From Bacillota bacterium (GTDB lineage: Bacteria > Bacillota > Clostridia > Lachnospirales > Lachnospiraceae), in assembly GCA_023435895.1 (NCBI GenBank), contig JAEZLH010000036.1:1-64000 (forward strand): DNA of 64,000 nt, read 5' to 3'. Below the pieces are notes generated by a model, which worked only from the letters and a program-made list of their open reading frames with translations, was not told the DNA's origin and did no database searches. Below are positions 42,712 through 52,408 of the stretch, piece after piece (positions within the stretch are counted from its first letter, which is position 1; each line of letters starts with the position of its first letter). Made by a program: the position numbers and the translations under genes.

Positions 42712-45669
42712 CTATTCTCCTGTATTATCTCCCCATGCTATCTCCAGTAATTCTGCAGCAACCTGATGGCTTTTGATACGCATAAGATTGTCCCAAGCGT
42801 CTTCTTTTCCAAGTAAATTCATACCACCGTGCCATACAAGTTCATCATCAATTACCGCAAAATGTTCTTCTACCTCTTCTTTTAACTTCACTATAATGCC
42901 CGCAAGTTTCAGTTGTTCTACTAATTCATTGCAAACATCTGGGCTACCATAGGAGACATTTTCAGGTTCCGTTGTAATTACAACAATACAGGCACCTGCT
43001 TCCTGTCTGCTCTTCAAAAGAAAAATTAGTCGTTCAATCTTATCAAGGATAATTTCAGGACTTGAGATTACAATCTTCTTTTCAGCTTCAACAAGATCCT
43101 GTTCAAATACCTCAACGTAGTTACCAGAGTCATATATTGCATTTGCTATTTGCTTTGTAGCCTCCTCGCCAGTCCATAATGTAAATCCTGTCTTTCTGTA
43201 TGTCCGTAAACGCTTTGCATACATATTATCAAAATATCTAATGTGAGAATCTATATAATCATAGACAAAAACGGCCTCTTTTCCTTCATAATCTCGATTC
43301 AATCGTCCCACATATTGTTCCAAACGCCCTTCAAAAGAAACTGGTGCTGCTAACATCAGTACGTCAAGTCTTGGAAAATCAAAGCCTTCTCCAATTTTCT
43401 GTCCTGTTGCTACCAGAATAAGGCTTTCATCCTTTGGAACTGCTTTTAGAGACACTCTGACTTCAGCATTTTCTTTATCAGTATTGTCTCCATACAAAAT
43501 GAATACGTGATCAGCACTACCTTGCAGTTCGTCATATAAAAGTTTCGCATGCTCTTTATATTTTGTAAGAATAACTGGAGTATGTCCCGCTGTGATACAT
43601 TCCCTTACATCGCTAGTAATCATTTCATTTCTGACATTGCTAAAACTAATCAAACCATATGCACGATTTATATCATCTTTACTTTCATCCGTATCGACCA
43701 CTCTGGTATATCTTGGGATAAAATAATGCCCAATGCCCTGTTCTTTAGCTCTTTCAAGTGCAGTGAACTTATGACGCAGTGGTCCAAGCATCATATAAAT
43801 GATTTTGTCTAGACTATCGCCTCTTTTAGGCGTTGCTGATACACCATATACATATTTTGCATCAACCTTCTGCAATAGCTCCATAGATGTACTTGATGCA
43901 GCATGATGACATTCGTCCATTATCACCATTCCATAAGAATTGATTAATTCATTGAATTTGCCCTTACTATACATAGAGCCAACCATAGCTACATCAACAA
44001 TTCCTGCTAATGTGTTCTTACTTCCATGTAAAATTCCAATGACACTTTCTCGTTTCTTTTTTCGTCCAGTCTTTGTCTCATATTCTGGTGATTCTTCTTT
44101 TATATCCAGAAATTTATTTAGTTCATCCACCCACTGATTTAGCAGATCTTTGCTCTGCAATAAAATTAAAGTATTCACTTTTCTTTGTGAAATCAGGTAA
44201 CTGCATACTACCGTCTTACCAAATGCAGTAGCTGCGCTCAACAATCCATCGGTATAAGAAAGTAATTTCTGGGCAGCAAGATCTTGCTGTGTTCTTAAAT
44301 CACCGTTGAATGATACTCTAATTGGACGCCCCTTCTCTCTCTTATCGGTAATATCTATACCAATACCAGCTTTTTCACATTCGCTGGTAATAGACTCCTT
44401 CAGTCCGCGTGGAATCCTTATATACCCATCTATATCTTTACCAAGATATACAGCACTAAAATTATAGTAATTTGAATAACCAAGACGCTTGTTTTTATAA
44501 AACTCAGGATTATCAAAGGCTGCCATACTACGAATCTGATTCTGTAATCGTGGCATTAGATTAAGCGTATCAACATATACACCATTACTTAGAACCAAAT
44601 GCACTTTCCCTACAACATCTGTTTTCGTAAATCCTTCCTTCTTTTTCCACGGCTTAGGTCTGTTTCCAGTAACTGAACTGGTAAGCACTCCCCTGGCTTC
44701 GGCAAGTTCTACCTTCCATTTTGTCATATACTTCTCGATATCTTCAGGCGATAGCTTTTCTGTTTCTTCCAGCAAAACTTTCCATTGATCAGGATATGCA
44801 TTCCAGTATTTATCCACAAAAGCACTGTTTCCACTTTTCAGAGCTTGGCCTTGCAATGGTAGAGCAATTAAATTTCCAATATGGCTAGCCACATCCTGAG
44901 AAGGATACATTCGGTCATAATAATGAAAAGTTTTCAAATTAATAGAAGCAGATCCCTTATCTAGTAAAAGAAAACCAAAATTTCTTGCTAAAGATGCAGC
45001 TATTGGTCTTTTAAAGAATATCCATACATGAGCACCTCTTCCAGAGCGAGACCTTTCAACCAAAGACTTAATACCATTCTGCTCGCACATTTTTCTAAGT
45101 GCATCTACTTCATCATGCCATTCATTATCTGTATTAGCAAAATCCGTCTTCTCTGCATCCTTTTCATGGTTATCAAAATCAAATACAATAAATCGACATG
45201 TACCATCTGGTAAAAGCGGATAAACTCCAAGCACATCTGTTCCATCTTCATTTTTACCAACAAGATGACTTACTATTTTCTTCAAATCAAGCTTAGTCCA
45301 TTTTGTGTGCTCACAATCATCACAAAACATTTTTTCACCACGTTGTTTAGGACACAAAGCATCATTCCATCTGTTATCACACTGCGGAAAATATCCGCCA
45401 TTCTTTCCTCTTTTGGCATAAACATCTTCTCTGCCCCAAAACATAGCAAAATATCGTTTTGCTAAATCCTCGGTTATATATCTTCCAAGAATACGCTCTC
45501 CCTGATCAGGATCATACTCATTAATACTCTCTATTGTCTCCTCAAATGGATTAGGAGCATCGAATGCAATATCAGCCTTTTTCAACTGAGATTTCAAGGC
45601 TTCATTTTCTTTTTGAAGAGTTCTCACTATTTTTCTAAGTGAGTCAAGGTCATAAGCCTCTATATTCAT
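42712..45669 (-). CDS. TOTE-type AEP primase, SF2 helicase and PLD-like domain protein
   Basis: 985 residues. A short N-terminal coiled coil (KIVRTLQKENEALKSQLKKA) and Zn-finger-like cysteines (CDDCEH) lead into an archaeo-eukaryotic primase domain (about 60-330) with FIVFDFDNH (D-x-D) and SRSGRGAHVWIFF. The superfamily-2 helicase (about 455-800) has SAATAFGKTVVCSYL (Walker A), VIMDECHHAAS (DECH), SATPKR and QYVGRLNRDY. The C-terminal PLD-like domain (about 860-970) ends HFAVIDDELVWHGGMNLLG, with an incomplete H-x-K. Such proteins are known as TOTE conflict-system primases, thought to act in defence. GGAGGTG precedes the ATG. Confidence 0.85.
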   Translation of the reverse strand: MNIEAYDLDSLRKIVRTLQKENEALKSQLKKADIAFDAPNPFEETIESINEYDPDQGERILGRYITEDLAKRYFAMFWGREDVYAKRGKNGGYFPQCDNRWNDALCPKQRGEKMFCDDCEHTKWTKLDLKKIVSHLVGKNEDGTDVLGVYPLLPDGTCRFIVFDFDNHEKDAEKTDFANTDNEWHDEVDALRKMCEQNGIKSLVERSRSGRGAHVWIFFKRPIAASLARNFGFLLLDKGSASINLKTFHYYDRMYPSQDVASHIGNLIALPLQGQALKSGNSAFVDKYWNAYPDQWKVLLEETEKLSPEDIEKYMTKWKVELAEARGVLTSSVTGNRPKPWKKKEGFTKTDVVGKVHLVLSNGVYVDTLNLMPRLQNQIRSMAAFDNPEFYKNKRLGYSNYYNFSAVYLGKDIDGYIRIPRGLKESITSECEKAGIGIDITDKREKGRPIRVSFNGDLRTQQDLAAQKLLSYTDGLLSAATAFGKTVVCSYLISQRKVNTLILLQSKDLLNQWVDELNKFLDIKEESPEYETKTGRKKKRESVIGILHGSKNTLAGIVDVAMVGSMYSKGKFNELINSYGMVIMDECHHAASSTSMELLQKVDAKYVYGVSATPKRGDSLDKIIYMMLGPLRHKFTALERAKEQGIGHYFIPRYTRVVDTDESKDDINRAYGLISFSNVRNEMITSDVRECITAGHTPVILTKYKEHAKLLYDELQGSADHVFILYGDNTDKENAEVRVSLKAVPKDESLILVATGQKIGEGFDFPRLDVLMLAAPVSFEGRLEQYVGRLNRDYEGKEAVFVYDYIDSHIRYFDNMYAKRLRTYRKTGFTLWTGEEATKQIANAIYDSGNYVEVFEQDLVEAEKKIVISSPEIILDKIERLIFLLKSRQEAGACIVVITTEPENVSYGSPDVCNELVEQLKLAGIIVKLKEEVEEHFAVIDDELVWHGGMNLLGKEDAWDNLMRIKSHQVAAELLEIAWGDNTGE

Positions 45670-45844
45670 TCCTGCACCTCCATCTTGATTTTCTATCTAT
45701 CGTAACCTATTGTATCCTATCATCCCATTAATTCATGGAACCAGAAAAAGGACATGTTAATCCAAATCAATTCAATTCGTATACCTCTTCCATTATAACC
45801 CTCCTCTAAATTATTTTCAAACCATGAGTTCAAATTCCTACAGT

Positions 45845-45878
45845 AAAACGCACCCATAAAGAAATGCTAACGAGTGCG
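45845..45878 (-). terminator. Terminator after rlmD
   Basis: GCGCACTC ... GGGTGCG stem followed by TTTTAC on the minus strand, about 25 bases after the stop codon. Confidence 0.6.
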
Positions 45879-45901
45879 CCTATCTATTACCTATTCAATT
45901 T

Positions 45902-47311
45902 TTACTTCACCTTATATAGCAGACAAACTGTCTCCACATGCACTGTCTGCGGAAACATATCTACCGCACACACCTTCTCCACCTGATACCCCTTCGCCTG
46001 CAATTCCTCCAAATCTCTCACCAACGAAGTAGGCTTACAAGAAATATACACAATCCTCTCAACCCCAAAGTCTATAATCTTATCCAACGCCTTCGGATGA
46101 ATACCATCTCTCGGAGGGTCAAGCACGATGATATCCGGCTTATCCGTTAAGGAATCAATCACCTTAAGCACATCCCCTGCAATGAATTCACAGTTACTTA
46201 ATCCGTTCAGTGCAGCATTTTCCTTGGCTGCTTCCACTGCTTCCTCAACAATCTCTACACCGGTTACCTTCTTCGCTACAGGTGCTAGAAGCTGAGCGAT
46301 TGTTCCGGTTCCACTATATAAGTCAAAAATGGTTCTCTCGTTTGTCTCCCCAACGTAATCCCTTACCTTGGAATATAGAATCTCTGCTCCCAGTGAATTG
46401 GTCTGGAAGAAGGAGAATGTGGATATCTTAAAACGCAGTCCCAAAAGCTCCTCATGGATATAATCTCTGCCAAAAAGTTGAACCGCACGGTCACATTTAA
46501 CCACATCTGCCATACTGTCATTATAAGTATGAATTATTCCTACAATACTTCCCATAAGGGGTAATTCCCTTAATCTTAGAGACAACGCGCTAAAACAATC
46601 TTCTTCGGTCTTTATGCTCACCTCATGATTTTCCTTATCCATGCCAAATCTATCTTCCTGAGTAGTGGTTATAATATTAACCAATATCTCACCGGTTTTT
46701 ACTGCTTTACGCACAAGAAGATGTCTTAAATACCCTTCATGAGACAGTTTGTGAAAATAATCAAAGCCTGCTTCAGTACAGTAATCCAGTACACAGTGAA
46801 GAATTTGATTAAAGTCCCTATCCACGATTACACAGTCATCTACTGTTATAATATCATGAAAGCTACCCTTCTTATGAAGACCAAGCGCCAAAGGTCCATT
46901 CTTAAACTCATCTCCAAAGGAGAATTCCATCTTATTACGATAACCAAATTCCGTTGGACTTCCCAGAATTCCTTCGAATTCATACCCCTCACAAACTTGG
47001 TCAAGCAAACGCTTTACCTGTTCCTTCTTCATATCCAGCTGATTGTCATAGGACATGGTTTGATAACTGCAACCACCACACTCACCAAAGCTCTTGCAGA
47101 CTTTTTCTCTGGTTTCTAATGGAGATCTTTCAATAACCTCCAACAGTCTTCCTTCTGCTTTGCCGGATCTTATTTTGTTAATTGATACGGATACCTTCTG
47201 TCCTGGCATACCATTCTTTACAACAACTTTCTCACCTTCTATATTAAGAATTCCCTTGTTCGGAAAATCAACTCTGTTTACTACACCTTCATAAATCTGT
47301 CCTTTTTTCAT
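45902..47311 (-). CDS. rlmD: 23S rRNA (uracil-5)-methyltransferase RlmD-type
   Basis: A 469-residue RNA methyltransferase. N-terminal TRAM domain (about 1-60), then a 4Fe-4S site (Cys72, Cys78 and Cys81 in CKSFGECGGCSYQ, fourth Cys near 162). The C-terminal SAM domain shows LYSGTGTIAQLLA, IVLDPPRDGIHP and the catalytic YISCKPTSLVRDL; it ends FPQTVHVETVCLL. It methylates uracils of 23S rRNA; which one of the RlmC/D positions cannot be told from sequence alone. A single-gene unit with its own terminator. Confidence 0.92.
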   Translation of the reverse strand: MKKGQIYEGVVNRVDFPNKGILNIEGEKVVVKNGMPGQKVSVSINKIRSGKAEGRLLEVIERSPLETREKVCKSFGECGGCSYQTMSYDNQLDMKKEQVKRLLDQVCEGYEFEGILGSPTEFGYRNKMEFSFGDEFKNGPLALGLHKKGSFHDIITVDDCVIVDRDFNQILHCVLDYCTEAGFDYFHKLSHEGYLRHLLVRKAVKTGEILVNIITTTQEDRFGMDKENHEVSIKTEEDCFSALSLRLRELPLMGSIVGIIHTYNDSMADVVKCDRAVQLFGRDYIHEELLGLRFKISTFSFFQTNSLGAEILYSKVRDYVGETNERTIFDLYSGTGTIAQLLAPVAKKVTGVEIVEEAVEAAKENAALNGLSNCEFIAGDVLKVIDSLTDKPDIIVLDPPRDGIHPKALDKIIDFGVERIVYISCKPTSLVRDLEELQAKGYQVEKVCAVDMFPQTVHVETVCLLYKVK

Positions 47312-47497
47312 CTATATCGTAGATTTGCCTTCTTAGACAAACCCTTCCTCCTTCTTATCTAATACATTCTTTATACCTCGTATCATTATAAAGAGAAACA
47401 CTTGATTTGTCTACCTTGTATTCATTTCTAAACTTTGTAATACCTTGTATTTATTTTGGATGATAAGCGTTTATTTAGCTGAATTGTTTCAGTCAGC

Positions 47498-47662
47498 TTA
47501 TCTATAACCAAGAACACGATCAGAGAAAACCAACTCCAATAGTGTATTATTTGCATTTGCCGGTACTTCGATTCTATACATAAGAACTAGTGTACCGTTA
47601 GGCAATGTATTTGAGTCAGAACTCCCTATTATCCAATACATTTTCTCCCTGATTTTATTCAT
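47498..47662 (-). CDS. Possible 54-residue ORF, unrecognised
   Basis: A short frame MNKIREKMYWIIGSSDSNTL ... LVLMYRIEVPANANNTLLEL ending VLGYR, just after the coiled-coil gene on the same strand. GTGAAGGG lies upstream at a long distance. The beta-rich text resembles a piece of an extracellular cohesin-like domain, so it may be a gene fragment. A GATAAGC ... GCTTATC dyad spans its end. Confidence 0.3.
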   Translation of the reverse strand: MNKIREKMYWIIGSSDSNTLPNGTLVLMYRIEVPANANNTLLELVFSDRVLGYR

Positions 47663-47694
47663 AACATGAACCCTTCACTATAACTTTGTTTCAC

Positions 47695-48633
47695 TTATGC
47701 CTTTTCAACGATATCAGCGATCTCTTTGTTAAGACTCGCTAGCTGAGCATTATTTTCTGACTTCATATCTTCCAGTTTTGATAATACATTCTCAATTTGG
47801 CGTATAGCGGTGCTAACGCTTTCGTGAGATTCTTCGATTCTCGATTGCATGCACCAGTCCGCAATTAAGCCGTCAAAGTAGAAGTCAGCAAATTTCCCGA
47901 AGCCGTCCGTATTAAACGTGATATCGCAGGACATCTTTATATCAGCAAGCTCTGTTCGAAAATCCATAAGTGCCGCATGCGTTTCTTCAACCTCTGCTTT
48001 CGCATCATCGATATGGGAATGCTTCATCATATCAGTAAGCAAGCCTCCGCCGATTAAATCCCAAGTTCCCCATCCTTCTGCACTCTCAAGACTGCCGGAT
48101 GCAAGTTCAAGATGATTCAATGCGTTTCTTCCTGCACGAATTGCTTCCTCAATCTCCCTTATTTGATTGTTAATTTTGTCAATTCGGATAGTCCGCTCAA
48201 ATATACTCTCTGACCTTTCAGAGTTCTCTGCTAATATGTATTCCTTCTTCTTTTTCATAAGCTGTTGGTAACGTTCATTACTTCCCCGGTATTTGGCCTT
48301 CTCATCTTCTAAAGCAAGAATATCCTTATCAATCCTTTCTTTATCAATTGAAGCTTGGTCATACTTTAGTCTGGCAGCCATTGCCTCCTGCTTTTCCTTT
48401 GAAATCTTTTCCTCGTAGTTCCCTAATATGGAATGAAAAAGATGCAGGATGCTCTTTTCCTCTAACTTTTCGACCTCCATATCTTCCTTATCCAGTACTT
48501 CCTTTGCTTCTAAACATCTGTTGTTGGCCTCATACATTTGTCTATACAGCTCCTCCAGCTTTGAATTCATTCTTTTCAGCACCAATATATCTTGGTGTGC
48601 TTGTGCTATTTTTTCATTAATTAGATTTTCCAT
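47695..48633 (-). CDS. Conserved hypothetical coiled-coil protein
   Basis: 312 residues with long coiled coils (about 1-160 and 250-310; for example KISKEKQEAMAARLKYDQAS, YQQLMKKKKEYILA) around a compact middle (GWGTWDLIGGGLLTDMMKHS, then HIDDAKAEVEE). No signal peptide or membrane helix. I do not recognise a function; the GWGTWD...GGGL.TDMMKHSHID block looks conserved and is a good search probe. ATG at 48633 is chosen because GGAGGG lies nine bases upstream; the longer start at 48651 would have that binding site inside the gene. Confidence 0.75.
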   Translation of the reverse strand: MENLINEKIAQAHQDILVLKRMNSKLEELYRQMYEANNRCLEAKEVLDKEDMEVEKLEEKSILHLFHSILGNYEEKISKEKQEAMAARLKYDQASIDKERIDKDILALEDEKAKYRGSNERYQQLMKKKKEYILAENSERSESIFERTIRIDKINNQIREIEEAIRAGRNALNHLELASGSLESAEGWGTWDLIGGGLLTDMMKHSHIDDAKAEVEETHAALMDFRTELADIKMSCDITFNTDGFGKFADFYFDGLIADWCMQSRIEESHESVSTAIRQIENVLSKLEDMKSENNAQLASLNKEIADIVEKA

Positions 48634-49032
48634 AACAATATACCCTCCCACTTTCTTAGAAGCCCAGGTTTAATACCTATTCATGAGCCGCCTTGGATGT
48701 GAATTACTCTCACATACCTAGCGCAACTTTCAAAGGCCTAAAATCATGCTTCCCCTTTAATATTGTAACTGTTTCAAACAGATAGTGTGACCTTATTCGT
48801 CACTGAGTTCATTGACAGAAACTTTTATTCTCTATTCCATTTCCATAATTACTCTGTCTTATTTTACCATATCTATGTGATAAAACATTAATAATTATCT
48901 AAAAACATATTAAAATTCGGTTAAATAACATTTGAATATGACTTACAAGTATCGAATCACGATATTTCTTTTATACCATCAGATAGATACAATACTATTA
49001 TTATAGCTCTCCGGCATCTTTAGAATTGCATA

Positions 49033-49070
49033 GAAAAACACCCACTTTCTTTATTCCACTGTGGATGTTT
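49033..49070 (-). terminator. Hairpin downstream of the alcohol dehydrogenase
   Basis: AAACATCCAC ... GTGGGTGTTT (9 of 10 paired) followed by TTTCT on the minus strand, 230 bases past the dehydrogenase stop. The rest of 48634-49299 holds no gene I can support. Confidence 0.5.
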
Positions 49071-49299
49071 CACTGTATTACTTATTCAAATCAAATATTT
49101 CTAATCAACTCACACCCTCAACATGGCTTGAAATGCTAATTCATTTGAAGAATATTCCTTCCAAGGTAACATGTCTATGGATTATATGGGCAGAAGTAGG
49201 AAGTTCCGGTAAGCTAATCAAATATAAATTTAGCTTAAATTAAATCAGTTCTCAATTTATTCCCTGATTTATGGCTTTGTATTTAATATGTTCAGATAC

Positions 49300-50427
49300 T
49301 TAAGGCTTCAAAATCACCTTAATGCAATTATCTTCCTTCTTATCAAATATTTCATAAGCATGCGACCCTTCCATAAGAGGGAGCTTATGAGTAATGATAT
49401 CTGTAGGATCAATTTTCTTATCTTTGATCATTTGAAGAATTGGATCAACATAGGCATGAACCGGGCATTGTCCCATTTTTAAGGTAATATTCTTTGAAAA
49501 GAAATCACCCAAGGGGAACATATTATATCTGGTACCATATACACCGATAAATACAACCGTACCGCCCTTTCTGACAGCCTGTGTGGCAATCTCAATTGCA
49601 GACTTTGAACCACCTTGAAGCTTAAGCATGGTCTCTATCTTCTCCATTGTTGTCATCTTGCCATCCACACCGACACAATCCAGTACTACATCTGCTCCAC
49701 CGTCCGTCAATTGATTCAGGTACTCTCCTGTATCATCATAATCCTCAAGATTAATCACTTCAACTCCGTACTTTTTTGCATGTTCCAAGCGATAGCCCAC
49801 GTAATCAACTGCAATAATACGTTTTGCTCCTGCTAAAATAGTCCATTTGATAGCAGTCAGTCCAATTGGTCCGCAACCGAGGATTATAACCGTATCCCCT
49901 GCTTTCACTCCTCCAATATCCACTCCCCAATAAGAAGTAGGTAAAACATCCGTTAGAAACAGCACCTGCTCATCCGTGAATTCTTCACCAATTACTCTGG
50001 GTCCCACATTGGCATAGGGAACCCGAAGGTATTCTGCCTGTCCGCCGTCATAACCACCATAAGGCTCGCTATAGCCGAAGATTCCACCTACGGTTCCGTG
50101 TTCGTTGGAATTATCACATTGACTATATAATTCATGTTCACAATACCAGCAATGACCACAAGCAACCGGAAAGGGAACAATTACTCTGTCGCCCTTTTTA
50201 ACTTTGTGAACCTCCTTACCTGCTTCAATCACTACACCCATTGTTTCATGTCCAAGAATAAATCCTTTTGGCATATTTGGAATCATCCCGTGAGCCAAAT
50301 GTAAATCCGAACCGCAAATGGCAGTGGATGTTACCTTAATAATAATATCATCCGCTTTTTCAAGCTGTGGATCCGTGACCTCTGATACTTTAATATTCTT
50401 CATGCCTTCATATACTAATGCCTTCAT
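49300..50427 (-). CDS. Zinc-dependent alcohol dehydrogenase (MDR family, formaldehyde-dehydrogenase-like)
   Basis: A 375-residue medium-chain dehydrogenase. Catalytic zinc: STAICGSDLHL and GHETMG. Structural zinc: CGHCWYCEHELYSQC, four cysteines. The NAD-binding fold is VIILGCGPIGLTAIKW with an acidic residue after the second strand (AVDYVG), which favours NAD. Overall pattern fits the threonine/formaldehyde dehydrogenase branch (FGYSEPYGGYDGGQAEYLRV, DVLPTSYWGVD). It should interconvert an alcohol and an aldehyde; the true substrate is not readable. GAAGGAG precedes the ATG. Single-gene unit. Confidence 0.9.
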   Translation of the reverse strand: MKALVYEGMKNIKVSEVTDPQLEKADDIIIKVTSTAICGSDLHLAHGMIPNMPKGFILGHETMGVVIEAGKEVHKVKKGDRVIVPFPVACGHCWYCEHELYSQCDNSNEHGTVGGIFGYSEPYGGYDGGQAEYLRVPYANVGPRVIGEEFTDEQVLFLTDVLPTSYWGVDIGGVKAGDTVIILGCGPIGLTAIKWTILAGAKRIIAVDYVGYRLEHAKKYGVEVINLEDYDDTGEYLNQLTDGGADVVLDCVGVDGKMTTMEKIETMLKLQGGSKSAIEIATQAVRKGGTVVFIGVYGTRYNMFPLGDFFSKNITLKMGQCPVHAYVDPILQMIKDKKIDPTDIITHKLPLMEGSHAYEIFDKKEDNCIKVILKP

Positions 50428-51089
50428 TATATGATCTCCTTCATAATTTAAGTAAATAACAATCCAGTGCTATCGTTACCATTTCTCACATAATTATGCA
50501 ATTTTTCACCTCTTGTAAGGACTAAAACAACGATTTTCCTCCTTGCAAGAGCTTTGGAAATTCAGGCACGATTAAATCAATTAGCTATATTTCCTGAATA
50601 ATGTACTATCAATTAATAATATTGTTTCTTAATCCATCAAAAGAGACAAAATTCTCTTTACTTTATAACTCTACAGTGTTAAAATCGAGTTATATGTTAT
50701 TTGTATAAACAAATGTGTAGTTTTACCTTTGGTGTCAAAAGTAATTCGAACTTTGAAGCATCCGTATGCTTCATTTCGATTTCTTCATGAACGTGTATCC
50801 ATGGTCTATAAGCTGCCATTGGGGATTGTTGTCGGCTTGTACAAGGTCATATTCATACAGGAATTGGATTTGTGTGTATTGATAATTTCATAGAATTAAG
50901 TACTCTTTTGATACTCAGCAGAAATTGTGCTACCATGAATTAGATGGGATTAAAAACAGTCAATTATGAAACCAAAGATTCTTGTTATTTAAACTTTCAT
51001 GTATATAATTTTACCGCTGAATCTTGACATGAATCGTGTCGTTTCTCAATTGACCGGGCTAAAATCAAAAAATGAAAGGAGTCCTGCCG
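50428..51089. other. Long intergenic region before the YerC-like gene
   Basis: About 660 bases without a supported gene. A possible promoter for the plus-strand gene is TTGTTA (50982-50987), 16 bases, TATAAT (51004-51009). Scattered short frames suggest old coding debris, but none is recognisable. Confidence 0.4.
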
Positions 51090-51404
51090 ATGAGTAAAAA
51101 TATTAAAACAACTGCAGTTGATCATTTGTTTGAAGCTATTTTAAGCTTAAAAAGTTCGGAGGAGTGTTATACATTTTTTGAAGACATCTGTACCGTAAAC
51201 GAATTACTTTCTTTATCACAAAGATTTGAAGTTGCGCGTATGCTTCGCAATCATAATACTTATCTTGAAATTGCTGAAAGAACAGGTGCTTCAACCGCTA
51301 CCATCAGTCGCGTTAATCGCTCACTCAATTATGGTAATGACGGATATGACATGGTTTTCTCCCGAATGGCCGACAGTGAGACGAATGACTCTGTAGAAGA
51401 GTAG
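51090..51404 (+). CDS. YerC/YecD family TrpR-like regulator
   Basis: A 104-residue DNA-binding protein of the TrpR superfamily: FEAILSLKSSEECYTFFEDI, LSLSQRFEVARMLRNHNTYL, IAERTGASTATISRVNRSLN. The helix-turn-helix is clear. In Firmicutes these YerC/YecD proteins are short conserved repressor-like proteins, and yerC often sits near pcrA, which is also close here. ATG at 51090 is chosen because AAAGGAG lies eight bases upstream; the earlier ATG at 51072 would place that site inside the gene. Confidence 0.9.
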   Translation: MSKNIKTTAVDHLFEAILSLKSSEECYTFFEDICTVNELLSLSQRFEVARMLRNHNTYLEIAERTGASTATISRVNRSLNYGNDGYDMVFSRMADSETNDSVEE

Positions 51405-51416
51405 ATTTTGCAACAA

Positions 51417-51445
51417 AAGGGTTATTGCTCATGGCAATAACCCTT
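51417..51445. terminator. Bidirectional terminator between convergent genes
   Basis: AAGGGTTATTGC and GCAATAACCCTT form a perfect 12-bp stem with a 5-base loop, then CTTTA on the plus strand. It serves the YerC-like gene and the convergent DUF1836 gene. Confidence 0.85.
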
Positions 51446-51458
51446 CTTTATACTTTAC

Positions 51459-52178
51459 TTATTTATTAATTTCCCTTTTTGTTCCATCCACTTTAGGAGA
51501 CTTCTTTACTGGCTTACTTGCTGCAGGTTTTACATCCTTCTTTATATCTGCTTTCTTACCGTCCGTATCCTTTGTTCGAAAGGACCCACCCATCAGACTG
51601 TCATCTATCATTTTCTCAATCATATGCTTTCTCATATAAACATCGAAACAAAGCATCGAAATAAAAGAAAATGTTGTAAGGAATTCATGGTCTTCCTGGT
51701 CTTTTACATCTTCAAAAGCTTCTTGCGCCTTTGTCATCTTACGTACAATATCCTTTGTAAGCGATTCGGTCTGTTCCTTCTCCAAACGAAAAATCTCGTT
51801 ATAAATTGTTTCAAGCTTTACACTGGATCCTTCTTTATAATATCGTTCTGTCAAAGGATTAAATATGCTTTGAATGTCACTGATCGATAAAATATTCTTG
51901 AAATAATAAATAAAGATAAGAAGGAACATATGCTCCTTCGTATATTTCTTCTTATTGGGTGGAGGAAGCAGCTCATTCTTTGTATAGTTATTAATCATGG
52001 TCTTGGTTAACAGCTTATCCTCACTATAACGCTTGGAGGACTTTAAATGCTTGTCCATGAAGGTTGTGACCTGATCCATATATAAATCAATATTCGGAAT
52101 ATCATCCGGCATAATGTACTTGACATTTTCCAAACTGCTAATTAAATCTTTGATATACTCTTCTTTCGTCGTATCCAC
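51459..52178 (-). CDS. DUF1836 protein
   Basis: About 239 residues, of the DUF1836 family, putative cytoplasmic regulators of Firmicutes with a MerR-like N-terminal helix-turn-helix. Seen: KTMINNYTKNELLPPPNKKK, YTKEHMFLLIFIYYFKNILS, SISDIQSIFNPLTERYY. The C-terminal tail is Lys-rich (ADIKKDVKPAASKPVKKSPK). GTG at 52178 is preferred, with AGAGG eight bases upstream; the GTG at 52187 overlaps that site. Function unknown. Confidence 0.82.
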   Translation of the reverse strand: MDTTKEEYIKDLISSLENVKYIMPDDIPNIDLYMDQVTTFMDKHLKSSKRYSEDKLLTKTMINNYTKNELLPPPNKKKYTKEHMFLLIFIYYFKNILSISDIQSIFNPLTERYYKEGSSVKLETIYNEIFRLEKEQTESLTKDIVRKMTKAQEAFEDVKDQEDHEFLTTFSFISMLCFDVYMRKHMIEKMIDDSLMGGSFRTKDTDGKKADIKKDVKPAASKPVKKSPKVDGTKREINK

Positions 52179-52304
52179 TCCAATCACCTCTGTTACATTA
52201 TATAGTATTAATTACTAGATGTCAAAGCAAAAATAATTAGATGAATCCCAAAATAATCTAAAGGACATTTATCCGTCATATCTTAATCGTATTATTTTCA
52301 TGGA

Positions 52305-52333
52305 TTGATACTTCTGCCTTCTCATGCTATAAT
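52305..52333 (+). promoter_or_regulatory. Promoter of pcrA
   Basis: TTGATA (52305-52310), 17-base spacer, TATAAT (52328-52333). It is close to consensus and 75 bases before the chosen start codon. Confidence 0.75.
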
Positions 52334-52408
52334 AAACATATGTTTGTGGTTTTATTCCATAATATAGTAATTACCGCAAATGATTATAAGAACAGGCAGG
52401 TTAATATA

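Noticed and set aside
49061..49243. 60-residue plus-strand ORF near 49.1 kb
   Set aside because: It begins inside a terminator hairpin, lacks a binding site, and shows no family resemblance.
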